Assembly (NCBI RefSeq): GCF_025460805.1
Contig: NZ_JAMXFJ010000022.1
Location: forward strand, 31,700-81,200
Direction of reading: 5' to 3'
DNA: 49,501 bases
From: Microvirga sesbaniae
GTDB taxonomy: Bacteria; Pseudomonadota; Alphaproteobacteria; Rhizobiales; Beijerinckiaceae
Positions 40,292 through 49,375 of this stretch are shown here, in pieces; the first letter of the stretch is position 1, and each line of letters opens with the position of its first letter. The position numbers were made by a program, and so were the translations under genes. The notes under the pieces were generated by a model. That model ran no database searches. It was not told the DNA's origin and saw nothing but the letters and a program-made list of their open reading frames with translations.

Positions 40292-42487
40292 TCACTCGGC
40301 TGCCTGGGCTTCCGGCGGTTTTGCCTTCAGGTGGACCAGCATGTCGATCAACGCCCGGTCGTGGAGGACGACCATGCGTTCCTTGTTGTGCAGCCAGCTG
40401 ACCGCATCCTCGACGGTCTCGGCGTCGACCAGCTTGGCCTCGGCCAGGGCCCGCTCCGTCTCGATGACGCCCCGCTTGCGCGGAAGGGCGGGCGGAAGCA
40501 TCTCGATGTGCCGCTCCCTCAGATTCGCATCCGCGTAGATGGCCCGGAGGCTGTCCGCATCGTCGAAGCCGAACGTCGCATTGCGCGCCTGCAGCTCATT
40601 GGCACGGGTTGCAATGGCCGGGGGCTGATGCTCCTCAGGGGTTCTGAGGAGCCCAAGGCGTTTCAGGGCCAGTCCGGCCCCGAGCTGGCCGCTGAGCCAC
40701 GACAGGGGAATGGCAAGCAGCAGGCCGATGATCGTCGGCGACATCCACAGGAACAGGGACGTGGCGATCATGAAGGCCGAGATCCCCGCCAGGGCGCCGA
40801 GAACCGTATGAGCCCGATGGCGGCGGACGATGTCCTTGAAGGGAATCGATCCGTCGTCGCGACGCTGCGGCTGCCAGCCCGTGTCGCGACCGAGCAGGAT
40901 CTGGAAGACCGACCCGGACTGGATGAGCATCAGGATCGGCGCCAGGAGGGCGGACAGGATGATCTCGATCGTGGACGAGATGACCAAGCGGATGCCGCCG
41001 CCGGAGGCGCGCCTGTCCTGGCCGCGGATGAGCATCAGCAGAAGGCCGAAGACCTTCGGTGCCAGCAGAATTCCCATCGTCAGCGCGAAGAGCGCCAGGG
41101 CTCGCTCCGGATCGAACCGGGGCCAGATCGGATAGAGCCGAAAGTCCCGGGCGAAATATTCCGGCCGGATATAGGTCGTCTGGAGGACGAGAGCGATACC
41201 GACGATGAGCTGGAACAGCCAGAACGGAGAGGCCAGATAGGACATGATGCCGGTGGCGAAATGCTGTCGCGTCGGCAGCTTCAGTCCCTTTGCGCCGATG
41301 ACCCGCATGTGCTGGAGATTGCCCTGGCACCAGCGCCGGTCGCGGGCGGACAGGTCGATGAGCGACGGCGGGCTCTCCTCGTAGGAGCCCTGGAGATCGG
41401 CCAGCATGTAGACCGACCAGCCGGCGCGGCGCAGCAGCGCTGCTTCGACGAAGTCATGGCTCAGGATATGGCCGCCGAATGGGGGCTTGCCCTTGAGGTC
41501 CGGGAGGCCGCCATGCGACGCGAAGGCACCGGTGCGGATGATCGCGTTATGGCCCCAGTAGTTGCCGTCGCGTCCCATCCAGACCGCCAGCCCCATGGCG
41601 ATGACCGGTCCGGTGACCCGGGCGGCATATTGCTGAAGGCGGGCAAAGAGCGTGTTGCGGTTGATGATCAGCGGCAGCGACTGGATGATGCCGGCATCGG
41701 GATCGGCTTCCATGGCCGCAGCGAGCCGCACGATGCAGTCGCCGGTCATCAGGCTGTCGGCATCGAGCACCAGCATGTGATCGTAATGGCCGCCCCACCG
41801 GGATACGAAATCGGCGATGTTGCCGGCCTTGCGGTGATGGTTCTTCTGCCGATGGCGGTAATAGAACCGGGCACCGGGGCCCAGCCGGTCCCGGAGGGCC
41901 AGGAAGGCGCGTTCCTCGGCGATCCAGGCATCCGGATTCGTGGTGTCGGAGAGAATGAAATAGTCGAAATGATCGCCCAGACCCGTTGCGTGAACCGATT
42001 CATAGATCGCTTCGAGAGCCGCGAAGGTGCGGTCGGTCTGCTCGTTGTAGACCGGCATGACGATGGCGGTGCGCTGCTGCAGCGAGGACGGCAGCGGGCC
42101 TCGATGCCCTGGGCGCCGCAAAAGGGCGAAGAAGCCCAGCAGGGCACTGGTGAACGCAACCGCAATCCACGAGAAATTCACCGTGAACAGGCCAACGAGA
42201 ACCCACTGGAGGGCGGTGGTACGGCTCACCGACACGACCTGGTACATCTCGTAGGTGCCGTAGGCCGTCAGCAGCAGGCCGCCTCCGAACACGAACAGGC
42301 GGGCGAGCCACGTCCCCAGCTTGGGATGCTGCGCAATCGGCCTGCGCTCCTCCGCGTCCGACCAATGCCGCAGCGATTGCGTCGGCATGTCGAGGTGTTT
42401 TTCCGGCGGCATAGCGGAAGCCGGCCGCTCGAGGGCGGCCACATTCGGGTTTGAGTCGGAACTTACGGTGTCCAACGATACAGCCAT
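40292..42487 (-). CDS. opgH: Glucans biosynthesis glucosyltransferase H
   Basis: A 731-aa GT2 family inner-membrane enzyme (MdoH/OpgH) that polymerises the beta-1,2 backbone of osmoregulated periplasmic glucans from UDP-glucose. Catalytic motifs are LDADSLM for the nucleotide-sugar aspartates, SHDFVEAALLRRAGW, and RDRRWCQGNLQH for the acceptor site. Two membrane segments precede and several follow the catalytic domain. The start at 42487 lies inside the end of opgG (25-bp overlap), indicating coupling. The C-terminus is shorter than in E. coli. Confidence 0.94.
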   Translation of the reverse strand: MAVSLDTVSSDSNPNVAALERPASAMPPEKHLDMPTQSLRHWSDAEERRPIAQHPKLGTWLARLFVFGGGLLLTAYGTYEMYQVVSVSRTTALQWVLVGLFTVNFSWIAVAFTSALLGFFALLRRPGHRGPLPSSLQQRTAIVMPVYNEQTDRTFAALEAIYESVHATGLGDHFDYFILSDTTNPDAWIAEERAFLALRDRLGPGARFYYRHRQKNHHRKAGNIADFVSRWGGHYDHMLVLDADSLMTGDCIVRLAAAMEADPDAGIIQSLPLIINRNTLFARLQQYAARVTGPVIAMGLAVWMGRDGNYWGHNAIIRTGAFASHGGLPDLKGKPPFGGHILSHDFVEAALLRRAGWSVYMLADLQGSYEESPPSLIDLSARDRRWCQGNLQHMRVIGAKGLKLPTRQHFATGIMSYLASPFWLFQLIVGIALVLQTTYIRPEYFARDFRLYPIWPRFDPERALALFALTMGILLAPKVFGLLLMLIRGQDRRASGGGIRLVISSTIEIILSALLAPILMLIQSGSVFQILLGRDTGWQPQRRDDGSIPFKDIVRRHRAHTVLGALAGISAFMIATSLFLWMSPTIIGLLLAIPLSWLSGQLGAGLALKRLGLLRTPEEHQPPAIATRANELQARNATFGFDDADSLRAIYADANLRERHIEMLPPALPRKRGVIETERALAEAKLVDAETVEDAVSWLHNKERMVVLHDRALIDMLVHLKAKPPEAQAAE

Positions 42488-44034
42488 GTCTCGCTAATCG
42501 GTTTCCCGCCTGATTCAAGGATCAGACGCATCTCACACGCGTTTTCGTTGCCCGGGTCAAGCTCGAACGCAACACGAACCGTCTTTCGTTCCGGATATGG
42601 CAAAAGTTTGAGGTTCTGGAACGTCCCAGGGCCAACGGTTAGAACGGATTTAAGGTCCGCCGGCAAATTGTCACCCAGCGCGTCCCCGGTGAAGTCGACG
42701 GTGAAACGCCGCCTCCGCCCGCCGCTGCCGCGTCCGGAGCGCGTGGCCGATACGGTGGCGAGCGGTGGCCGCTCGGGCGAGTTCCATCCCCAGTACTGGC
42801 GGTACGCGACCGCAACTTCCGACCCGGCCGCCATCGGCGCCTTGGGCCGCCAGTACGTGAGGATGTTGTCGTTGATCTCCGCGTCCGTCGGGATTTCGAG
42901 GAGCTGGACGCTGCCCTGACCCCAGTCGCCGAGGGGCTCGATCCAGAGGCTCGGACGGCGCTCGAACCGCTGTTCGTCGTCCTGGAAGGCTTCGTAGGAG
43001 CGTTCCCGCTGCAGAAGTCCGAAGCCCCGCGGGGAGCTATCGACGAATGCCGAAATCTGAAGGGTTTCCGGATTGTGTAACGGGCGCCACAGCCATTCTC
43101 CGGACCCGTTCAGCATCTGGAGGCCGGAAGACTCGTAGACCGCCGGCCTGATATCGTCGGAGTTCAGCAGATCGTTGGGGCCGTAGAGGTAGGTCGAAGC
43201 GATGCCGCCCAGGCCCACATGTTCCAGGTTGACCCGCGGGAACAGGGTCATTTCCACGTCCACGATGGTCATGTCGCCCGGGCGGAAGGTCATGCGCACC
43301 GCCCCGCTGGTCGACTCCGAGTCGAGCACCCCGTGGACCGTGATGGCATTGCTGCCGACCCCGGGCCGTTCGAGCCAGAAGGCACGGAAGACCGGGAACT
43401 CCTCGCCGCGGGCTTCGGCCGGGCGCAGGGTCAGCGCGCGTGCGATCGCGCCGTAGGTTTGGCCCCGGGCAATGGCACGAAAGAACGTGCCGCCCTGAAC
43501 GAAGGCGAAATCGAACGGCTTGCCGTTCCCCAGCTGGGCGATCAGCTTGAAGCCGGAATAGCCGATATCCGCTATATTGTTCGGCAGGTTGATGCGACCG
43601 TAATCGAACTGCGTCGGGCTGAAGCCGATCCGCCGGACGGCGCCGTCCTCCACGACGAAAAGGTCGACCGAGTCCCGAAAGACGAAGCCGCGGTGGAGCG
43701 GTTCCACCGAGATGCCGCGGGCTTCGGTGCTCCAGATGGCAGGCTGGGTATACCGAATCGCCGAGTATTGCTCCTGGTTCAGATTGGCGAACACGTCCGG
43801 CAGGTCGTTCGGGGCGGCCGCGTAAGGCTTCTTGGAGAGTTGTCGCGCGATGTCGACCACGACGGCCGGATCGAACCGCTGGTTGTCGCCCATCCTGGCT
43901 GAAATCGTCGCCTGGGGTGTCTGACCTCGGACGACCGGCGCGAAAGCAAGCCCGGCGACGGAGACGCCGATATAGGCCAGCATATCGCGCCGGCGAGGGG
44001 AGAAGGGGGACGGGCCCCTTGGCGAAACCGGCAC
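42463..44034 (-). CDS. opgG: Periplasmic glucan biosynthesis protein, OpgG/OpgD family
   Basis: A 523-aa exported beta-sandwich protein (MdoG family) needed for branching or release of periplasmic glucans, in one operon with opgH. The N-terminus has a twin-arginine pattern (SPRRRDMLAYIGVSVAGLAF) before the cleavage region VVRGQ, so it probably uses Tat, as E. coli OpgD does. The body (FDPAVVVDIARQLSKKPYAA to the end) matches OpgG. The start is uncertain: GTG at 44034 keeps the Tat motif, while an ATG at 44145 adds a non-protein-like leader. The G-versus-D assignment is not certain. Confidence 0.88.
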   Translation of the reverse strand: MPVSPRGPSPFSPRRRDMLAYIGVSVAGLAFAPVVRGQTPQATISARMGDNQRFDPAVVVDIARQLSKKPYAAAPNDLPDVFANLNQEQYSAIRYTQPAIWSTEARGISVEPLHRGFVFRDSVDLFVVEDGAVRRIGFSPTQFDYGRINLPNNIADIGYSGFKLIAQLGNGKPFDFAFVQGGTFFRAIARGQTYGAIARALTLRPAEARGEEFPVFRAFWLERPGVGSNAITVHGVLDSESTSGAVRMTFRPGDMTIVDVEMTLFPRVNLEHVGLGGIASTYLYGPNDLLNSDDIRPAVYESSGLQMLNGSGEWLWRPLHNPETLQISAFVDSSPRGFGLLQRERSYEAFQDDEQRFERRPSLWIEPLGDWGQGSVQLLEIPTDAEINDNILTYWRPKAPMAAGSEVAVAYRQYWGWNSPERPPLATVSATRSGRGSGGRRRRFTVDFTGDALGDNLPADLKSVLTVGPGTFQNLKLLPYPERKTVRVAFELDPGNENACEMRLILESGGKPISETWLYRWTP

Positions 44035-44218
44035 AGCGATACTCTTGTGTGAACGAGGCTCTTCAGCCAGACAGTTGGAATGCCCTATACATATCGTCAA
44101 TCGTGAGCATGAAGTAAACGAGCCCCATGGTGGAAAGCAGTCCATTGCTCATGAAATGACTACTAGAATACCTCTTCTGATCTCGCCCTCCGGCAATTTG
44201 CCATTGGATTGAAACTGT

Positions 44219-45595
44219 ATGACTTCGACCGCTTCCTTCAAGAACCCCTCCGATCGGAGCTGCCTCGCCGTCGTGCTCGCGGCCGGCGAGGGCACCCGGA
44301 TGAATTCCGGGAAGCCCAAGGTTTTGCACCAGGTCGCGAACCGCTCCATGATCGGACATGTGCTGTCCACCCTCGCGAAGGCCGGCGCCGCGAGCGTCGC
44401 GGCAGTCGTCGGACCTGACCGCGAGGATGTGGCGAACGAGGTGCGCAAAGGCTTCCCCGGAGCGCAGATCTTCGTTCAGCGGGACCGTCTCGGAACCGCC
44501 CATGCGGTCCTGAGCGCCCGGGACGCTCTCGAGCAGGGGGCAGACGACGTGATCGTCGCATTCGGCGACACGCCGCTGGTCCTGGCCGAGACCTTCGCCA
44601 AGCTGCGTGCCCCCTTGGCTCAAGGGGCGGGTCTGGTCGCCATGGGGTTCGAGGCTCGGGATCCCACCGGCTATGGCCGTTTCATCACGGCCGGCGACGA
44701 GCTTCTGGCCATCCGTGAGCACAAGGACGCCAACGAGGCCGAGCGGGCGATCACCCTGTGCAACGGCGGCCTGATGGCCATCCGCGGCGACCTGGCCCTC
44801 TCCTTGCTCGCGCGGGTCGAAAACAACAACGCCAAAGGCGAGTATTATCTGACCGATATCGTCGAGATCGCCCATGGCCTCGGTTATCGAACGGCCGTCG
44901 CCATCGTGCCCGAGGACGAGGTTCACGGCGTCAATGACCGAGCCCAGCTGGCCGCCGCCGAGCGGATGATCCAGGATCGCCTGCGCCGCGACGCCATGGC
45001 TTCGGGCGTCACGCTCGTTGCTCCCGAGACGGTTTTTCTCAGTCACGATACGCGCCTGGGCCGGGACGTCCTGGTGGAGCCTCACGTGGTCTTCGGCCCC
45101 GGGGTCGTTGTCGAGGATGGTGCCGTCATCCATAGCTTCAGTCATCTCGAGGGGGCGCGGATCGCACCCGGAGCCGGCGTCGGTCCCTTCGCGCGCCTGC
45201 GCCCTGGCGCTTCCGTCGGCCCGAAGGCCAAAGTCGGAAACTTTGTCGAGATCAAGAACACCGAACTCGGAGCCGGTGCCAAGGTGAGCCACCTGACCTA
45301 TCTGGGCGACGCGAGCGTCGGGGCCGGGGCGAATATCGGCGCGGGCACGATCACCTGCAATTACGACGGCTTCGGGAAATATCGGACCGAGATCGGCGAG
45401 GGAGCCTTCATCGGGTCGAACTCCTCCCTCGTGGCTCCCGTCGCGATCGGGAAGGGCGCATTCGTCGGGTCCGGCTCGGTTATTACGGACGATATCCCGG
45501 ATGACGCCTTGGGACTTGGCCGCGGACGGCAGATTGTGAAGGAGAACTGGGCCATCGCATTCCGGGAAAAAGCGCAGGCCGCCAAACGTAAATAA
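44219..45595 (+). CDS. glmU: Bifunctional GlmU: GlcNAc-1-P uridyltransferase / GlcN-1-P acetyltransferase
   Basis: A 458-aa cytoplasmic enzyme making UDP-GlcNAc for peptidoglycan and lipid A. The N-terminal pyrophosphorylase domain carries LAAGEGTRM at 20-28 and a conserved FGDTPLV. The C-terminal left-handed beta-helix spans about 255-445 with hexapeptide repeats, and the acetyltransferase region has FVEIKNTELG, SHLTYLGDA and NYDG. Full length. It diverges from opgG by about 185 bp and is followed by glmS in the same direction, 103 bp downstream. Confidence 0.97.
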   Translation: MTSTASFKNPSDRSCLAVVLAAGEGTRMNSGKPKVLHQVANRSMIGHVLSTLAKAGAASVAAVVGPDREDVANEVRKGFPGAQIFVQRDRLGTAHAVLSARDALEQGADDVIVAFGDTPLVLAETFAKLRAPLAQGAGLVAMGFEARDPTGYGRFITAGDELLAIREHKDANEAERAITLCNGGLMAIRGDLALSLLARVENNNAKGEYYLTDIVEIAHGLGYRTAVAIVPEDEVHGVNDRAQLAAAERMIQDRLRRDAMASGVTLVAPETVFLSHDTRLGRDVLVEPHVVFGPGVVVEDGAVIHSFSHLEGARIAPGAGVGPFARLRPGASVGPKAKVGNFVEIKNTELGAGAKVSHLTYLGDASVGAGANIGAGTITCNYDGFGKYRTEIGEGAFIGSNSSLVAPVAIGKGAFVGSGSVITDDIPDDALGLGRGRQIVKENWAIAFREKAQAAKRK

Positions 45596-45698
45596 AACCC
45601 GTTGTTACAATAGGTTACGTAAGTTGATTCCTCCGCGCTGTCGAGCATCTGTAAGAGAACGGCAAGCGTGGCGCTGATCGGATGAGAGGGTAGCAGGC

Positions 45699-47525
45699 AT
45701 GTGCGGAATCGTTGGAATCGTCGGAAAGGCTCCCGTTGCGCCCCAGATCGTCGAAGCCCTCAAGCGGCTTGAGTATCGGGGCTATGATTCCGCCGGCGTC
45801 GCGACCCTGGAGGAGGGGCGCCTCCACCGCCGGCGCGCCGAGGGCAAGTTGCGGAACCTCGAGACGAAGCTTTCCCAGTCCCCGCTGTCGGGCGTGATCG
45901 GGATCGGCCACACCCGCTGGGCCACCCACGGCAAGCCCAATGAGACCAACGCCCATCCGCATGCCACCGACAGGCTTGCGGTCGTTCACAACGGCATCAT
46001 CGAAAATTTTCGTGAGCTGAAGACTGGGCTCGAGGCCAAGGGCATCCGGTTCGAAACCGAGACGGACACGGAGGTGGTGGCACAGCTCGTGACCTACGAG
46101 ATCCGTCAGGGTCGCCCGCCGATCGAGGCGGTCGCCGTGACCTTGCCGCGGCTGCGCGGCGCTTTCGCCCTCGGGTTCCTGTTCTCGGGGGAGGACGACC
46201 TGCTGATCGGCGCCCGGCACGGAGCTCCTCTCGCCATCGGATACGGTGACGGCGAGATGTATCTCGGGTCCGACGCGCTGGCGCTGGCGCCGTTCACCGA
46301 CGAGGTCGCCTATCTGGACGACGGGGATTGGGCGATCCTGACCCGACGCGGGGCCGATATCCGGGACGAGAGCGGCAAGCCGGTGCAGCGGGTTCGTCAT
46401 AAGATCCCGGTCGGAACGTTTCTGGCCGACAAAGGCAATTACCGCCATTTCATGGCGAAGGAGATCCACGAACAGGCGGAGGTCGTCGGTCGTACGCTCG
46501 CCCATTACGTCAATTTCGCATCCGAACGTGTTGAACTTCCTGACGAACTGCCTTTCGACTTCAGGTCTCTCAAGCGTATTTCCATCTCGGCCTGCGGAAC
46601 GGCCTACCTGGCTGGTTTGATCGCGAAATACTGGTTCGAGCGCCTCGCGCGGATCCCGGTCGAGATCGATGTGGCCTCGGAGTTTCGCTACCGGGAGGCT
46701 CCGATGGAGCCGGGCGGCTTGGCGCTTTTCGTCTCCCAGTCGGGCGAGACGGCCGACACCCTCGCGTCGTTGCGCTACGCTACATCCGAGAAGCAGCATA
46801 CGCTGTCCGTGGTGAATGTGCCGACCTCCACGATGGCCCGCGAGAGCGACGTCATTGCGCAGACCCTCGCCGGCGTGGAGGTGGGAGTCGCCTCGACCAA
46901 GGCCTTTACCTGCCAGCTCACCGTGCTCCTGTCGCTTGCCATTGCGGCCGGCCGCGCGCGGGGCACCCTTGGCGCGGAGGAGGAGAAGGAATTGGTGGAT
47001 GCGCTCATCGCCGTTCCCGGTCAGATGACCGAGGCCATGAAGCGGGAGCACCAGATCGAGATCCTGGCCCGCGACCTGTCCAAGGCGAAGGACGTTCTCT
47101 ATCTGGGACGCGGCACGTCCTACCCGCTCGCCATGGAAGGCGCCCTGAAGCTCAAGGAGATCTCCTACATCCACGCCGAAGGCTACGCGGCCGGCGAGCT
47201 GAAGCACGGACCCATCGCGCTCATCGACGAGACGATGCCGGTCATCGTGATCGCGCCTCACGACGCCATCTTCGAGAAGACGGTCTCCAACATGCAGGAG
47301 GTGGCGGCCCGCGGCGGCCGCATCATCCTCATCACGGACGAGCGCGGTGCCCTCGAGGCCGGCCTCGACACCATGGCGACAATCGTGATGCCGTCCATCC
47401 ACCCGATCGTCGCGCCGATCGTTAACGCGGTTCCGATCCAGCTCCTCGCCTACCATACCGCTGTGTTCATGGGCAAAGACGTGGATCAGCCCCGCAATCT
47501 CGCCAAGTCCGTGACTGTGGAGTGA
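45699..47525 (+). CDS. glmS: Glutamine-fructose-6-phosphate aminotransferase (isomerizing)
   Basis: A 608-aa enzyme that makes glucosamine-6-phosphate from fructose-6-phosphate and glutamine, the first step toward UDP-GlcNAc. Cys2 in MCGIVGIVG is the catalytic nucleophile of the glutaminase domain. Two SIS domains follow (SACGTAYLAG and SQSGETADT; then LGRGTSYPLA and GYAAGELKHGP), and the C-terminus PRNLAKSVTVE is the family ending. No ribozyme or sRNA-binding leader is seen in the 103 bp after glmU, with which it may be co-transcribed. Confidence 0.97.
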   Translation: MCGIVGIVGKAPVAPQIVEALKRLEYRGYDSAGVATLEEGRLHRRRAEGKLRNLETKLSQSPLSGVIGIGHTRWATHGKPNETNAHPHATDRLAVVHNGIIENFRELKTGLEAKGIRFETETDTEVVAQLVTYEIRQGRPPIEAVAVTLPRLRGAFALGFLFSGEDDLLIGARHGAPLAIGYGDGEMYLGSDALALAPFTDEVAYLDDGDWAILTRRGADIRDESGKPVQRVRHKIPVGTFLADKGNYRHFMAKEIHEQAEVVGRTLAHYVNFASERVELPDELPFDFRSLKRISISACGTAYLAGLIAKYWFERLARIPVEIDVASEFRYREAPMEPGGLALFVSQSGETADTLASLRYATSEKQHTLSVVNVPTSTMARESDVIAQTLAGVEVGVASTKAFTCQLTVLLSLAIAAGRARGTLGAEEEKELVDALIAVPGQMTEAMKREHQIEILARDLSKAKDVLYLGRGTSYPLAMEGALKLKEISYIHAEGYAAGELKHGPIALIDETMPVIVIAPHDAIFEKTVSNMQEVAARGGRIILITDERGALEAGLDTMATIVMPSIHPIVAPIVNAVPIQLLAYHTAVFMGKDVDQPRNLAKSVTVE

Positions 47526-48317
47526 ACAGACATGGCTGTTGCTGCTCATTGGCTCTCCTTGGCGGCGATTGACGGGCTGCGCAGTGGGGGTACGACATCT
47601 TAGGGGATAGACCTGTTCACAGGCTGGCATACTCTCTTGAAGCAAGCCCACATGGCCCGGCGGCATCGCGAACACTGCGGACAATCATGTCAGACCATTT
47701 TTTGCACAGGCCTTACCAGTCTCGCCAAAGCGAAAGCGACTGGGATTCTATCAACTCGACTCAATTGCATCAGTTGTATCCCCACCCGCCACGCGCCGCG
47801 AGACCAACAGACGAGGCCCTGGCGGCCGAGAGAAAGAAATCCGCTCCCAAGCGTCACGTCTCGACACCTCGGAGAGCTTGAAGGCTCCGTCATCGGGAAT
47901 GCGGCGGCTCACACTGAGTCCGTTAATCGGTTGGCATTTGCCCGCATCGGGTCGGGGAGCGACCCGACGGCCGGCCACGAGAACCGGCATCGTGAAATAT
48001 CTTCTTCCGGCAGCCACCTTGCCAGCAGCATCGTGAAAACGATAGGGAAGGAGAATTGGCGCGGCCTCAAAGTGCGCGTGCTGTCTTGTCAGCAACGTCA
48101 AACACGCTGATCGGCGCCCGTGCGGGATCGTCCAACCTGTATAATGTGCTTGTCGAAGGCGATCTTTCGAGCAGGTTGCGGCGTGCGAATGAGAGACCGT
48201 ACAGGGCGATGCGTCGGTAGGTCGCACGCAGCTGATCGATGCCCGCGCTCTCTTCTGCTGATCCGAGATTTTTCGCCGTGATGGCCTCGACACGTTCCAT
48301 CCTGGAATTGATGGCGC
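47526..48317. other. Gene-poor, lower-GC stretch
   Basis: About 790 bp after glmS with visibly lower GC than its surroundings. No open frame here has protein-like composition or a good ribosome-binding site. The best minus-strand candidate (48067-48300, 77 codons) has no proper ribosome-binding site and no recognisable motif. No tRNA, terminator or repeat was found. Confidence 0.5.
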
Positions 48318-48662
48318 CTAAGGGGCTTTCCGGCGGGCTACCAGTAATATCGTGAGCATCCCAAGGACAGCACCCGCTCCGCTGGCCCAGAAGTCGAGGA
48401 GCCGGACTGAACGGCCCGGAGACAGCCCTTGGAGCGCTTCCAAGGCCCCGGCAACGATGACGAGAGCAAAGAGTATCGAGATCCGTCTCCGTGGATAGCT
48501 CAGACCAAAGAGAGCAGCTGCAACAAAGTAAGCAGCCAGGTGTTCCACCTCGTCGGGAGCTCCGGTTCTCACCTCAAGGTAGCCAGGGACGACGCTGAGA
48601 TAGCCAAGGACGGCTATACAGCACCAAGCGGCTATACGGAGGGTGTTGGGAGAAATAGGCAT
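48318..48662 (-). CDS. VanZ-like family membrane protein
   Basis: A 114-aa inner-membrane protein with about four helices. The pattern DEVEHLAAYFVAAALFGLSY followed by EALQGLSPGRSVRLLDFWAS matches small VanZ-like proteins, including the acidic and histidine residues in the first loop and the GR.....D segment. Function in this group is poorly defined; some relate to envelope stress or lipoglycopeptide resistance. It diverges from the small membrane-protein gene at 48850. Confidence 0.8.
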   Translation of the reverse strand: MPISPNTLRIAAWCCIAVLGYLSVVPGYLEVRTGAPDEVEHLAAYFVAAALFGLSYPRRRISILFALVIVAGALEALQGLSPGRSVRLLDFWASGAGAVLGMLTILLVARRKAP

Positions 48663-48849
48663 AGGCAGAGCTTAGTCATGCTCGTCCGGAGCTTCCACGG
48701 AAGTGATCTGTCAGGGCACAGGAAATATGAGCGCTCAACAGTTAGACTCCTTGTTCATTGCGCCGAATTCTGCTTCTTTTGAGTTAACGCGTTGGTATAT
48801 GGATCCGCGTTATTGCATAGTGCTATCGGCTTCACTCTGGATCTGAACT

Positions 48850-49089
48850 ATGATTGCATTGATCTTTTTTGGCCTCGCCGGTGGTTTCATCAGTGCTGTG
48901 CTGACTTATCCTCATGGGTTAGTGCTAGCATTCCTGGCCTACGTCTTCGGTGGTGCCGTCAGTATGCTCATACCTAGAACGCTGGCCCTCCTGATACAGG
49001 GGGCGAAAGCCCAGGTCAGCGGCTCCGAGAGGTTGTCCTCGACGAACAATGCGGCTGCAATGCGCCATCAGCCACGGAACACGGCCTAG
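48850..49089 (+). CDS. Hypothetical 79-aa small membrane protein
   Basis: Two hydrophobic segments at about residues 2-19 and 24-48 are followed by a hydrophilic tail (KAQVSGSERLSSTNNAAAMR). The ATG at 48850 has only a weak GGAT upstream. The TAG stop (49087-49089) coincides with the edge of the following palindromic element, so the tail may have been reshaped by insertion of that element. No family is recognised. Confidence 0.5.
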   Translation: MIALIFFGLAGGFISAVLTYPHGLVLAFLAYVFGGAVSMLIPRTLALLIQGAKAQVSGSERLSSTNNAAAMRHQPRNTA

Positions 49090-49138
49090 AGCATCGGACC
49101 CAAAAGTGGACCCACTTTTGGGATCTATTCCGATGCTC
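49089..49138. repeat. Palindromic intergenic element, unit J
   Basis: GAGCATCGG and CCGATGCTC outer arms with CCCAAAAGTG/CACTTTTGGG inside. Same as units D and F. Confidence 0.88.
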
Positions 49139-49151
49139 AACCCCTTAAGCG

Positions 49152-49200
49152 GCGCATCGTCCTTTGCGGAAAACCGGGTCCACTTTTCCGCACGATGCGC
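49152..49200. repeat. Palindromic intergenic element, unit K
   Basis: GCGCATCGT (from 49152) and ACGATGCGC (to 49200), with TGCGGAAAA and TTTTCCGCA inside. It is joined to unit J by CAACCCCTTAAGCG, the reverse complement of the C-D linker at 4266-4280. Confidence 0.88.
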
Positions 49201-49375
49201 CAGAGGCCCGCAGCAACTGCGTGATCTTGCCCGGTCTTCCACTCAGCCTTCTGCGCGAGCCGCCCCACGATGGTAGACGGTTTCCTCGCCGCGACGCTCC
49301 CAGCAATACACAGCGCGAGCCTCTGCCTCGCAGGCCCAAAGATCGCGCGAGGACCGTCGGATCAGAAGGCAGGCT

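Noticed and set aside
45615..47684. A 689-codon minus-strand open frame opposite glmS
   Set aside because: It is antisense to an unmistakable glmS and has shadow-like composition.
48067..48300. A 77-codon minus-strand gene after the VanZ-like gene
   Set aside because: No properly spaced ribosome-binding site, no motif, and a composition unlike the neighbouring genes.
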